Numbered from the stretch's first letter, positions 1 through 5,822 are shown. The stretch: DNA of 5,935 nucleotides from an uncultured Acetobacter sp. (GCA_937900755.1 CALCDN010000259.1:1-5935), one strand, 5' to 3'. Notes: generated by a model from the letters alone, not told the origin. Program-made: numbers and translations.

Positions 1-347
1 GCCACGCGCCCCACCCGCCCGCCATTGCCCCCCTGCTCCTGCGGCAAGGACAGCGTGGCGACATGCGCCACCAGCAGGCCCAGCAACTGCGCGCGCCGGC
101 CCACGTCACGCACGGGGCTTGCGGGGGTGTTGGACAGGTAAAGTGTCGCCTGCTCAAAACAGGCCTGCGCCTGTGCCTGCCCCACATTGGCCGCAAGCCC
201 GCCAAACCCGGCGGACCACGCCGCGTAGTCAAACACAACCACGCCTGGCACAACCACGCCCGGTGGGGTGGTCGCCGTTGTGGCCACACCCGTTGTCGCA
301 TCCGATGCCGCGTCCGATGCCACACCCGTTGTGGTGGCGCCCGACAT
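1..347 (-). CDS. DUF4054-family phage head protein (connector/head-completion type), 3' end outside window
   Basis: Reading leftward from ATG 347-345, 115 full codons stay open to the window edge. Residues about 1-38 are a low-complexity stretch rich in Thr, Ala, Val and Gly with small internal repeats. From residue 39 the sequence looks like the DUF4054 family: FDYAAW, then a helical part with FEQATLYLSNT (64-74), PVRDVGRRAQLLGLLVAH (78-95), and a Gly-rich loop at the edge. Proteins of this family sit just after the major capsid gene in many phages and are thought to act in head completion or head-tail joining; that role is inferred from gene order. The start overlaps the preceding stop by one base (TGATG) with no clear Shine-Dalgarno, suggesting translational coupling. 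The true start could lie further inside, because the repeated N-terminal part is not typical of the family. Confidence 0.8.
   Translation of the reverse strand, partial: MSGATTTGVASDAASDATTGVATTATTPPGVVVPGVVVFDYAAWSAGFGGLAANVGQAQAQACFEQATLYLSNTPASPVRDVGRRAQLLGLLVAHVATLSLPQEQGGNGGRVGRV
235..332 (-). repeat. Short in-frame direct repeats in the 5' part of the DUF4054 gene
   Basis: The 14-mer GCCACACCCGTTGT (plus-strand reading) occurs at 283-296 and 319-332, exactly 36 bases apart. TCCGATGC occurs at 301-308 and 313-320, 12 bases apart. ACAACCACGCC occurs at 235-245 and 250-260, 15 bases apart. All spacings are multiples of three, so each repeat keeps the minus-strand reading frame and encodes repeated TTGV, ASDA and PGVVV peptides. 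This looks like slippage or duplication in a flexible N-terminal arm. Confidence 0.75.
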
Positions 348-790
348 CAGGCCACATCCGTGGCAAAGGGGGTCACGCCGGGCAGGCTGGCAGGTTCCAG
401 CCCTTCCAGCCCGCTGCGATGCTGGCCCCGTTCGGCCAGTTCCGCCCCCGCATCCCGCGCGGTGGGCTGGGCAAAGATCAGCCCGTTCCTGAGTGGCAGA
501 AAATTGGGGTTCTGCGTCATCCATGCCTGCCAGAAGGCGGCATCCACCTGGGTGCACCCGCCCATGCCCAGCAAAAGGTTGTCCCGCGCGTGGTAGCGCG
601 GGTCCGCCTTGGCCCCGTTAAGCCGCACACTGGCGGTGGGCCTGGGTGGCGCCATGACCGGGGTTGGCGCGCGGGCACGCGCGGCCAGTTCGTCCACGTC
701 ATACAAATCCAGCACAAGCCCCGCGGGCATGCGGCAGACAACCGTAACCGTGCCAGCCGCACGGGAGGTGTTCGAAGCGGGTGATGCCAT
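347..790 (-). CDS. Conserved phage head-module protein of unknown function, 147 aa
   Basis: The gene starts at ATG 790-788, five bases after the capsid stop, and ends in TGA 349-347, overlapping the next start by one base. I do not recognise a named function. The protein has a beta-rich start (GTVTVVCRMPAGLVLDL, 13-29), a VRLNG segment (55-59), and a helical block ending in AAFWQAWMTQNP (84-95). These are followed by NGLIFAQP (102-109) and a C-terminal SGLEGLEP (127-134). I recall the same pattern (a VxLNG strand, FFxxWLxQN helix, NGxIFA, SGLExLxP) from small proteins that follow DUF2184 capsid genes in many phages, so it is probably a conserved virion or assembly factor. No signal peptide or membrane segment is visible. 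An upstream in-frame extension of this frame exists, but it lies antisense-free inside the capsid gene in a different frame and is not credible as coding. Confidence 0.82.
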   Translation of the reverse strand: MASPASNTSRAAGTVTVVCRMPAGLVLDLYDVDELAARARAPTPVMAPPRPTASVRLNGAKADPRYHARDNLLLGMGGCTQVDAAFWQAWMTQNPNFLPLRNGLIFAQPTARDAGAELAERGQHRSGLEGLEPASLPGVTPFATDVA

Positions 791-795
791 TGCGC

Positions 796-1857
796 TCAAA
801 TCCCTGCCATGGTGACGCAGGCCTGCGGGTAGAACCAGATGGTCCCCCACGTGCCCTGCGATTTTTTCTGCCTGAAGCTGGAGGAATACCGTTCCACCGC
901 ATGGGCGCGCAGCTTTTCGGTAAAGGCGGTGGTCACCGCCTGCTGGCCCTCCACCTCGCTCACGAACAACTGCATGAGCGTGGTTGCCGCCTGCCCGCCC
1001 CCCAGTGTTACCCCGGCTTCGGGCAGGGTCTGGATGCTCAGGTTGGGCAGGTTCTTCCTGAGCAGGTCCGCCAGTGCGACCTGGAACTGGTTGGTGTAGA
1101 GCAGGCACTGCTGCCGCTCGGTGGGGATAACCAGTGTCAGGGGGGATTCAAGTGTCAGGTTGCCCCCCATCTGGGCCGACAGCGTGCCAAAAGCCTTGAG
1201 AATATCGGCATAAACCTGCACGGGGTCGGTTGTGTCCACCCATGTGTTGCCAGCCGCCGCAGCCCCCGAGGCCGCAAATTTGGGCGTAGGCGCAATGGCT
1301 GGCGGCAGGTTGGGGTCGTTGAGTGCGCCATACAGTTCCAGCCCGGCAATGCCGAACAGGTTGATCTGGTTCTGGTTGCGGTTGAGCACGGAGGCGGAGG
1401 CAAGGTTTTTCTGGTTCACCCAGTCAATTTTGGCGGCCCCCATGCGCTCCACCTCGCGCTCGCCCCAGCGGGTCCACGTCTGGTAGTAAAAGGACTGGCG
1501 CTGCACCCAGTTGGCGTTGGAATCCGTCGAACCTGCGGGGCTGTAGTCATCATACGCCGCCGCGTAGCCGGAGAGTTCAACCACGGGGAACTGCGCGGTA
1601 TCGGTTGTCCAGTCGCCCTTGCGCGCACTGCCGTAAATGGCCTCCGAGCGGGTGGGGGTTACCAGCGCGCGAATAACCACCGGGTCGGTATAGGTGGTGA
1701 ACAGGGCGGGAATACCGCTGTTGGGTGCTGTGACCGCCATGTTGGCGGGCAGGGCCGCGTCCTGCGCCAGTTCGGAAAAATAGCGGCTGACACCGCCCAG
1801 GTGAATACCCCAGTCCCGCGCAAGGGCTGGTGCGTCATGCCGGAAAAATGTGTTCAT
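796..1857 (-). CDS. Major capsid protein, DUF2184 family, 353 aa
   Basis: This protein would form the icosahedral shell of the phage head. The sequence follows the DUF2184 capsid pattern as I remember it. It has an N-terminal arm with ARDWGIHLGG (13-22) and TAPNSGIPALFTTYTDP (43-59), then LVTPTRSEAIYG (65-76) and KGDWTT (80-85). The middle has RQSFYYQTWTRWGERE (120-135), AAKIDWVNQKNLASA (141-155), and LFGIAGLELYGALNDP (167-182). The C-terminal half carries an AFGTLSAQMGG helix and the strand LTLVIP (240-245). The length is normal for the family and no frameshift is seen. The ATG lies six bases after the cement-protein TAA. The upstream sequence has only weak AG-rich matches to a Shine-Dalgarno, so coupling to the upstream gene is likely. 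Family assignment is strong; the HK97-like fold is known for such capsids and is inferred here. Confidence 0.92.
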   Translation of the reverse strand: MNTFFRHDAPALARDWGIHLGGVSRYFSELAQDAALPANMAVTAPNSGIPALFTTYTDPVVIRALVTPTRSEAIYGSARKGDWTTDTAQFPVVELSGYAAAYDDYSPAGSTDSNANWVQRQSFYYQTWTRWGEREVERMGAAKIDWVNQKNLASASVLNRNQNQINLFGIAGLELYGALNDPNLPPAIAPTPKFAASGAAAAGNTWVDTTDPVQVYADILKAFGTLSAQMGGNLTLESPLTLVIPTERQQCLLYTNQFQVALADLLRKNLPNLSIQTLPEAGVTLGGGQAATTLMQLFVSEVEGQQAVTTAFTEKLRAHAVERYSSSFRQKKSQGTWGTIWFYPQACVTMAGI

Positions 1858-1863
1858 GCTCTG

Positions 1864-2403
1864 TTAGTTCCCTGTACCCGAGGAGGAGACCGCACTGCGC
1901 GCACCCGCCAGCGGCCCGGTAATAATAAAGGGCAGGCCCGCGGCCGCTCCCTGTGCCACGGACCACCCCGTATCCACCGTGCCAGTGGGGGCCGCACCGG
2001 ATGGCGCGCACTGGAGCGTGCCATTGGCCAGCGCGGCATAGACCGCCTGCCCCGTGGTGGAGGCGGTGGCGGAAAGGGCAAACACATCGCCCCCTTCGGC
2101 CAGGCCCACCATAAAGCCCTGCGCAATGGTCATGGTGCTCTGCTGCATGTACTGCGTGGCCTGCCCCTGCTGGGCGCGCACCACAAAACCCGTTGGCGCG
2201 GCGTTGGGGTTTGCGGGGTCAGGCTTGTTCAGAACGATTGCGCCATCGGCCTGCACCCAGGCAAAGGCGGCAATGACCACACCACCCGCACCCGCACAAA
2301 ACCCGTTGGCTCCGGGCACCACCATGCGCTGGGGGTTCTGGCTGGCCCATGCGCCGGGGAACCCGGCAGGCCAGCCATAATGCACTGTATTGGGAAAAGG
2401 CAT
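1864..2403 (-). CDS. Phage structural cement (Gp24-type capsid decoration) protein, 179 aa
   Basis: The protein is predicted to bind the outside of the capsid and stabilise it, as Gp24-type cement proteins do. The family pattern is visible: a short N-terminal arm MPFPNTV, FPGAWASQNPQ (15-25), an AGAGGVVIAAFAWV strand region (37-50), and APTGFVVRAQQ (68-78). It continues with a MTIAQGFMVGLAEGGDVFAL segment (about 90-109) typical of the beta-tulip-like domain, and AYAALANGT near residue 130. The C-terminal 40 residues are Gly/Ala/Ser-rich. It sits between the head-maturation gene and the capsid gene, where this family is normally found. It has the best ribosome binding site of the phage block (AAGGAGG, 8 bases before ATG). 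The stop is TAA at 1866-1864. Confidence 0.88.
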   Translation of the reverse strand: MPFPNTVHYGWPAGFPGAWASQNPQRMVVPGANGFCAGAGGVVIAAFAWVQADGAIVLNKPDPANPNAAPTGFVVRAQQGQATQYMQQSTMTIAQGFMVGLAEGGDVFALSATASTTGQAVYAALANGTLQCAPSGAAPTGTVDTGWSVAQGAAAGLPFIITGPLAGARSAVSSSGTGN

Positions 2404-2411
2404 TGCTTGTG

Positions 2412-2418
2412 CCTCCTT
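2412..2418 (-). promoter_or_regulatory. Strong Shine-Dalgarno for the cement protein gene
   Basis: The minus strand reads AAGGAGG eight bases upstream of ATG 2403-2401. It lies in the 18-base gap after the DUF2213 stop, the widest gap in the phage block. The other phage genes here have only weak or no matches, so this site fixes the start and suggests high, independent initiation for a protein needed in many copies. Confidence 0.85.
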
Positions 2419-2421
2419 GTT

Positions 2422-3636
2422 TTAAAGTTTGCGCGGCGCATGCACGCCAAAGCGGGTTGCAAGGGGGGCCGCATGATCGGCCGCGCCCATGGGAGCGCCC
2501 ATTGGAGCGCCCATACCTGTGGTGGACGCTGGCGCGGTCGTGCCAAGGCAGGCCAGAACAAGGGCCTTGAGCCCCGGCTCGTTTACGCCATCGGTGCCAA
2601 CACCCTGCTCACCCAGGGCGTAGCGCAGGATGTCGGCGGCACTGTCCATGCCCAGCACATCGCCCACCAGCGGGCGCACAAGGGTGCGGGCCTCCTGCGC
2701 GTGGGCGGCGCGGGTGCGTTCGGCCGCAAGGGCCGTGGCCACGGCGGACTGGACCGCGCTGTCCTGCGCCGTGGCAGGGGTGGCGGGCTGTTCGCCCACC
2801 GGGTCGGCACCGTGCTGTGCGGTCTCGCCTGCGCCCGGGGTTGCGGCACCTGGAACATCGGCACCCGGGGTTACGGCCTGTTCGCCCGGTTCCTCCGGCG
2901 CTCCGGCCAGGCTGTTACGGCGGAGCCATGCCTCCAGCTCGGCCACAGGTGCTGTCATGGCCAGCGCGCCTGTGGCAAAAGTCGTGCCAAGGCGGGCAAA
3001 AACCTGCCCCGCCGTGGGGGCCACCGTGGGGGCCACCGTGGAGGCCACCGTGGAGGCTGCGTGTATTTGAACCATTGCAATATCCTTTGGTTTGGCATCC
3101 GCCACCACAACATCCGGTCCGGCGCGCCCGCTGGGCACAAGGGCCACGTGGTTGCCGCGAATGTTGGTCATGCGCCCATCATAGGGCTGGCCTTCAAACT
3201 GGCCTGCCTCCATGACCGGCGTGTAGCGGTACGCGCAGGACAGTTCGCGCTGCGCGCCCGAGCGGATGTTGTGAATGGCCCCGGCGTTCCAGATCGCCAG
3301 GGAATTGGTCAGGTAGGGGCTGGCAAAGCGGGCGTTGGTGCCCGTGGTGCCCACCACCAGGTCAGCCCTTGGGGCTTCGGCCGTCACATGGGCATGTTCG
3401 GCCAGCACGGGCAGGGCGTTGAAGCTGGGGGCCGCGCGCGCCAGTTCGGCGGGGTCGCGCAGCAGGTTGTAAAGCCTGTCTGGCGCCAGGCCCAGCCTGT
3501 CCGCCCCCGGTATTTCGCGCCCGTAATAGGCGTTGACGGTGGCCTTGCTTATGGGGGTTGCGGCCACATGCAGCCGCCCGTCCTCGTCGGTCATGCGGAC
3601 CGAGCCCATGCGGTCATGGGCGAGTGTGTCATTCAT
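2422..3636 (-). CDS. DUF2213-family phage head-maturation protein (probable prohead protease with scaffold-like tail), 404 aa
   Basis: The start chosen is ATG 3636-3634, which overlaps the portal stop by eight bases (ATGAATGA); an upstream in-frame ATG at 3672 would lengthen it by 12 unlikely residues. Residues about 15-183 match DUF2213: ISKATVNAYYGREIPG (29-44), PDRLYNLLRDPAELA (52-66), FNALPVLAEHAHV (72-84), VVGTTGT (94-100), ASPYLTNSLAIW (105-116), RELSCAYRY (130-138), FEGQPYDG (147-154), GNHVALV (161-167) and GRAGPDVVVAD (170-180). The order His81/83, Ser133, and NHVALV resembles the catalytic layout of herpes-fold prohead proteases, so a Ser-His protease is a reasonable inference. Residues about 184-300 are a Pro/Ala/Thr-rich linker with a 12-base repeat. 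Residues 300-365 look helical, like a scaffold domain. The tail has Met-Gly-Ala-Pro repeats. Family is confident; protease activity is not proven. Confidence 0.87.
   Translation of the reverse strand: MNDTLAHDRMGSVRMTDEDGRLHVAATPISKATVNAYYGREIPGADRLGLAPDRLYNLLRDPAELARAAPSFNALPVLAEHAHVTAEAPRADLVVGTTGTNARFASPYLTNSLAIWNAGAIHNIRSGAQRELSCAYRYTPVMEAGQFEGQPYDGRMTNIRGNHVALVPSGRAGPDVVVADAKPKDIAMVQIHAASTVASTVAPTVAPTAGQVFARLGTTFATGALAMTAPVAELEAWLRRNSLAGAPEEPGEQAVTPGADVPGAATPGAGETAQHGADPVGEQPATPATAQDSAVQSAVATALAAERTRAAHAQEARTLVRPLVGDVLGMDSAADILRYALGEQGVGTDGVNEPGLKALVLACLGTTAPASTTGMGAPMGAPMGAADHAAPLATRFGVHAPRKL
2483..2514 (-). repeat. 12-base tandem repeat near the 3' end of the DUF2213 gene
   Basis: The unit GCGCCCATGGGA / GCGCCCATTGGA (plus-strand reading) is present twice, at 2483-2494 and 2495-2506, followed by eight bases of a third copy. 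It encodes the repeated MGAP peptide at residues 375-384 of the protein. The unit is a multiple of three, so copy-number changes would keep the frame. Confidence 0.85.
3011..3057 (-). repeat. 12-base tandem repeat in the linker of the DUF2213 gene
   Basis: Three full copies of GCCACCGTGG(G/A)G lie at 3020-3031, 3032-3043 and 3044-3055, preceded by a 9-base partial copy. On the minus strand they encode repeated (S/P)TVA peptides at residues about 196-208, right after the conserved DUF2213 domain. This is an in-frame coding microsatellite in a flexible linker, not an iteron or CRISPR. Confidence 0.9.
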
Positions 3637-5041
3637 GCTGTTCTGCTCTTTTTGCCTGTGGCGTGTTGACAAAACCCGTTACAGGCCCACCCGTATTACC
3701 GTCTGGCATGGGGCGGGCCAGCCCTGCGGTGCGGTACAGGCTTTGCGCATCGGCCGCCTCCCGCGCGCGGGCCTCGCGTGCGGTTATCTTGCCTGAGAGA
3801 ATGTTGGCGGTGTCCATGTCGGTCTTGGTTTTTTCCACCGCCGCCGCTTCCTGTTCGGACATCTGCCACAATGGCACGAACTCAAAGTCCAGGTCGGGGT
3901 CTATGGCCCCCCACAGGTTGAGCTGGACAAGGTGGAAGAGCGCGCGCAGCACGGGGGCCATGTGCGCTTCCTGGAACGCTGCGATCTCGTCATAAAAAAC
4001 CCTGATCTCGCCTTGCGAGGACGCATTGAGCCCCTGCGGCTGGATGCCAAACAGCTTGACCAGCGGAATACCGGGAATACCGGCCATGAACTCCTGCGAC
4101 TGGGCCTGCAATTCGGCAAGACCACCGAGCGGGGCTGACTTTATGTCAAAATCCTCGCTCTCGCGGTCGAGCACAAAGGTGCCGTTGTTGCTCTGCCACG
4201 CGTTCATGGCCGCAACACGGGCGGTCACGCTTTCGGCGTCGATATCGGCGTATTGCGTGCCGGTATCGGACTGCATGGTCCCGCTCATGTCGGTTTTCAA
4301 AATCTTGGTGGCGAAGTTGCTCACCATGTCCGACACGGACTGCCGCGTGCGCAAAAAGTTGTGCACGTAGGTTTCCAGCATCTGCGGCAGGGCCAGCCCC
4401 CCAAAGTTGAAGGCGGGTTTGAGAATGTCGGGCACCTCGAACGGCACCACACTCAGCAGCCGCGTGCTGTTGACCAGCACCCCCTGCACCCACCAGTCCG
4501 CCGGGCGGTAGTAGTCCGCGCGCAACGGGTTGTCCGCGTTGTAGCTGTTGGGGGTTGTCCATATGGGGTCTATGTTCACCAGCCTCTCAAGCTGGCCACG
4601 CGCCATGCCGTGTGCCGTGGGGCGCAGGGGCACGGCCTGCCCCACATCATTGAGCGGCACGCCGCGCAGGCCAATCCAGATATGGCCCACGCCAAAGCCC
4701 AGGCCATGCACAATCTGGCGGCGCACCACATCGCGCACATGCAGGCGCAAAAACTCCGCCTCCACCGCGCGCAGGCGGCCCGCTGTCTGCGCCGCATCGG
4801 CCTGCGTGCCGTTACAGCGCAGGCGTATCCATGCCCGCGTGGCCTCGCGCGCAATAATTTCCACGGGTTTTCTAAACTCGGCCCGCAACATCATGGCCGC
4901 AAGTGTCGGGTAGCCCTTGAAGGCCAACCCCTGCTCCACAAAGCTGGAGGCCATGCCATACTGCCCGGCGGCATAGGCCCCAAGCCCCGCATCCATGGCC
5001 AGGGCGGCCGCCCCCACGCCCCGCACCCCGCCCGCACGACA
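3629..5041 (-). CDS. Phage portal protein, DUF1073 family, 5' end missing
   Basis: The portal forms the dodecameric DNA channel at one head vertex and docks terminase. About 470 C-terminal residues are visible. Family features are AMDAGLGAYA (around 5000), GYPTLAAMMLRAEFRKPVEI (4918-4860), TRAWIRL, VRDVVRRQIVHGLGFGVGHI (around 4735-4680), an LVNIDPIW segment (around 4575), and MSGTMQSDTGTQYADIDAES (around 4290-4230). These are followed by AGIPGIPLVKLFGIQPQGLN (about 4085-4027) with ASSQGEIRVFYDEI, and a charged helical C-terminal tail. The open frame continues rightward to 5362, but that part is antisense to nuoD/nuoE and unlike any portal. I would expect some 50 or more further N-terminal residues. 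The first in-frame ATG left in phage sequence is 4996-4994. Databases may call this family Acb1-like, but I see no HxT/HxS phosphodiesterase motifs. Confidence 0.87.
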   Translation of the reverse strand, partial: CRAGGVRGVGAAALAMDAGLGAYAAGQYGMASSFVEQGLAFKGYPTLAAMMLRAEFRKPVEIIAREATRAWIRLRCNGTQADAAQTAGRLRAVEAEFLRLHVRDVVRRQIVHGLGFGVGHIWIGLRGVPLNDVGQAVPLRPTAHGMARGQLERLVNIDPIWTTPNSYNADNPLRADYYRPADWWVQGVLVNSTRLLSVVPFEVPDILKPAFNFGGLALPQMLETYVHNFLRTRQSVSDMVSNFATKILKTDMSGTMQSDTGTQYADIDAESVTARVAAMNAWQSNNGTFVLDRESEDFDIKSAPLGGLAELQAQSQEFMAGIPGIPLVKLFGIQPQGLNASSQGEIRVFYDEIAAFQEAHMAPVLRALFHLVQLNLWGAIDPDLDFEFVPLWQMSEQEAAAVEKTKTDMDTANILSGKITAREARAREAADAQSLYRTAGLARPMPDGNTGGPVTGFVNTPQAKRAEQHE

Positions 5042-5045
5042 TGCC
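5030..5045. other. Recombination joint between truncated portal gene and truncated nuoD
   Basis: Left of about 5030 the minus strand still reads like a portal (GVGAAALAMDAG). From 5045 rightward the plus strand reads PPPKPRTMHDIE, which is conserved NuoD. The joint lies in a C-rich plus-strand tract (about 5011-5056) that ends in a run of six C at 5044-5049. Neither gene has its 5' part on the other side. There is no visible repeat, tRNA, integrase or insertion sequence at the point. Confidence 0.8.
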
Positions 5046-5344
5046 CCCCGCCCAAGCCGCGGACGATGCATGACATAGAAACCCTGATCCACCACTTCCT
5101 CGGCGTAAGCTGGGGGCCGGTCATTCCGGCGGGGGAAGCACGCTGCTGCATTGAAGCGACGAAAGGACTGAACAGCTACACCCTGGTCAGCGACGGGGGC
5201 ACGACATCCTACCGCACCCGTATCCGCACGCCCTCCTTCGCCCATCTGCAGATGATACCGTTGCTCAGCCGTGGCGTCATGATTGCCGACCTGATCGCCA
5301 TTCTGGGCAGCATAGACTTCGTGATGGCCGATGTTGACCGCTGA
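5045..5344 (+). pseudogene. nuoD: nuoD (nuoCD-type) C-terminal fragment, complex I quinone-site subunit
   Basis: NuoD, often fused as NuoCD, is the 49-kDa-type subunit that lines the quinone site of complex I on the cytoplasmic arm. Only about 99 C-terminal residues remain. They are PPPKPRTMHDIETLIHHF, WGPVIPAGEA, IEATKGLNSYTLVSDGG, SYRTRIRTPSFAHLQMIP, ADLIAILGSIDFVMADVDR and stop. These match the end of NuoCD proteins closely, and closer to the Escherichia coli fused form than to the standard alphaproteobacterial NuoD I remember. The upstream three quarters, including the N-terminal histidine and the regions contacting NuoB, are replaced by phage DNA on the opposite strand. As it stands no functional NuoD can be made from this locus. 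The stop lies 14 bases inside nuoE. The first available ATG is 5066, which could yield a short useless peptide. Confidence 0.88.
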
Positions 5345-5822
5345 TCCCCCCCTGCCCGCCACCGTGCGTGCGGAGATACTGGCCCTTGCGGCGGCGGAGC
5401 TTCACCCGCGCGGCGCGGCCGTTGCCGCCCTGCGGCTGGTGCAGGCGCATTTCAGGTGGATCAGCACGCCGCACCTGCGCGAGGTGGCGGAACTGCTGGG
5501 CATGTCGGCCGATGATCTGGATGGCGTCGCCACCTATTTCAACCTGCTGTTCCGCAGGCCGGTGGGGCGGCATGTCATCATGCTGTGTGACAGCGTTTCG
5601 TGCTGGATCATGGGGCGTGAACCGCTATGCGCCCATCTGTGCCGGACGCTGGGCGTGAAACCGGGTGAAACCACGGCGGATGACGCCATCACGCTCCTGC
5701 CCACGGTATGCATCGGGCATTGCGATCATGCGCCGGCCATGCTGGTCGATGACACGCTGCATGGCGATGTGGACATCCCGACCCTCGACCGGCTGGTCGC
5801 GGTCCTGAAGGAGCAGCCCTAA
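5331..5822 (+). CDS. nuoE: NADH-quinone oxidoreductase subunit E (2Fe-2S, N1a cluster), 163 aa
   Basis: NuoE is part of the NADH-input module of complex I, with NuoF and NuoG, on the cytoplasmic side. It carries a thioredoxin-like domain with one 2Fe-2S cluster. The N-terminal helical region has RAAVAALRLVQAH-like helices (about 27-40) and LREVAELLGMSADDLDGVATYFNLLF (49-74). The four ligand cysteines are in place: CDSVSC (Cys86, Cys91) and CIGHC (Cys127, Cys131). The surrounding VGRHVI and TLLPTVCIGHCDHAP are typical. The length is normal for the family and intact. ATG 5331 overlaps the nuoD stop by 14 bases, and no good Shine-Dalgarno is visible, so it was probably translated by coupling to nuoD. 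Because nuoD is cut off upstream, expression of this intact gene at this locus is doubtful. Confidence 0.93.
   Translation: MLTADPPLPATVRAEILALAAAELHPRGAAVAALRLVQAHFRWISTPHLREVAELLGMSADDLDGVATYFNLLFRRPVGRHVIMLCDSVSCWIMGREPLCAHLCRTLGVKPGETTADDAITLLPTVCIGHCDHAPAMLVDDTLHGDVDIPTLDRLVAVLKEQP
5808..5813 (+). promoter_or_regulatory. Shine-Dalgarno for nuoF
   Basis: AAGGAG lies inside the end of nuoE, eight bases before ATG 5822. It supports the chosen nuoF start, which overlaps the nuoE stop by one base (TAATG). Confidence 0.8.

Larger units (their letters stand above)
1..5041 (-). mobile_element. Prophage segment: head-morphogenesis module, cut at its portal end
   Basis: Six consecutive minus-strand genes encode portal, DUF2213 head-maturation protein, structural cement protein, DUF2184 major capsid, a conserved phage protein and a DUF4054 connector-type protein. 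This is the usual head-gene order of a tailed phage. The genes overlap or lie within 18 bases of each other, which implies one transcript running leftward. Terminase, integrase, repressor and lysis genes are not in the window. The right edge falls inside the portal coding sequence, not at an integrase or attachment site, so this edge was made by rearrangement or misassembly and is not a normal prophage end. The left edge is only the window limit. Whether the rest of the prophage is present cannot be judged here. Confidence 0.88.

Noticed and set aside
347..1108. Longer version of the 147-residue phage protein starting at 1108
   Set aside because: The extra 106 residues overlap the capsid coding sequence in another frame and are Gly/Arg/Pro-rich without family resemblance; ATG 790 directly after the capsid stop fits the operon.
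2483..3057. CRISPR array or plasmid iterons from the 12-base tandem repeats
   Set aside because: The repeats are adjacent with no spacers, are multiples of three and lie in frame inside a coding sequence.
781..3669. Very long plus-strand open frame (962 codons) across the capsid, cement and DUF2213 genes
   Set aside because: It is antisense to three well-recognised phage genes, its translation is rich in Gly, Arg and His with no family resemblance, and no ribosome site supports it. High GC content removes stop codons from this antisense frame.
3629..5041. Anti-CBASS Acb1 nuclease hinted at by the DUF1073 family label
   Set aside because: I found no paired HxT/HxS motifs of a 2H phosphodiesterase, and the whole visible length reads as a portal core plus a helical tail located where a portal should be.
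4253..5044. Upstream extension of the nuoD reading frame to 4253
   Set aside because: This part is antisense to the portal gene, and its translation has no NuoD motifs. The NuoD match begins only at about 5045.
5000..5060. Prophage attachment site or target-site duplication at the joint
   Set aside because: No repeated core, tRNA end, integrase or inverted terminal repeats are visible, and both genes lose their upstream halves, which simple integration would not do.
5042..5362. Rightward extension of the portal reading frame to an ATG at 5362
   Set aside because: The extra 106 residues or so are antisense to conserved nuoD and nuoE codons and show no portal features; the frame is open by chance.
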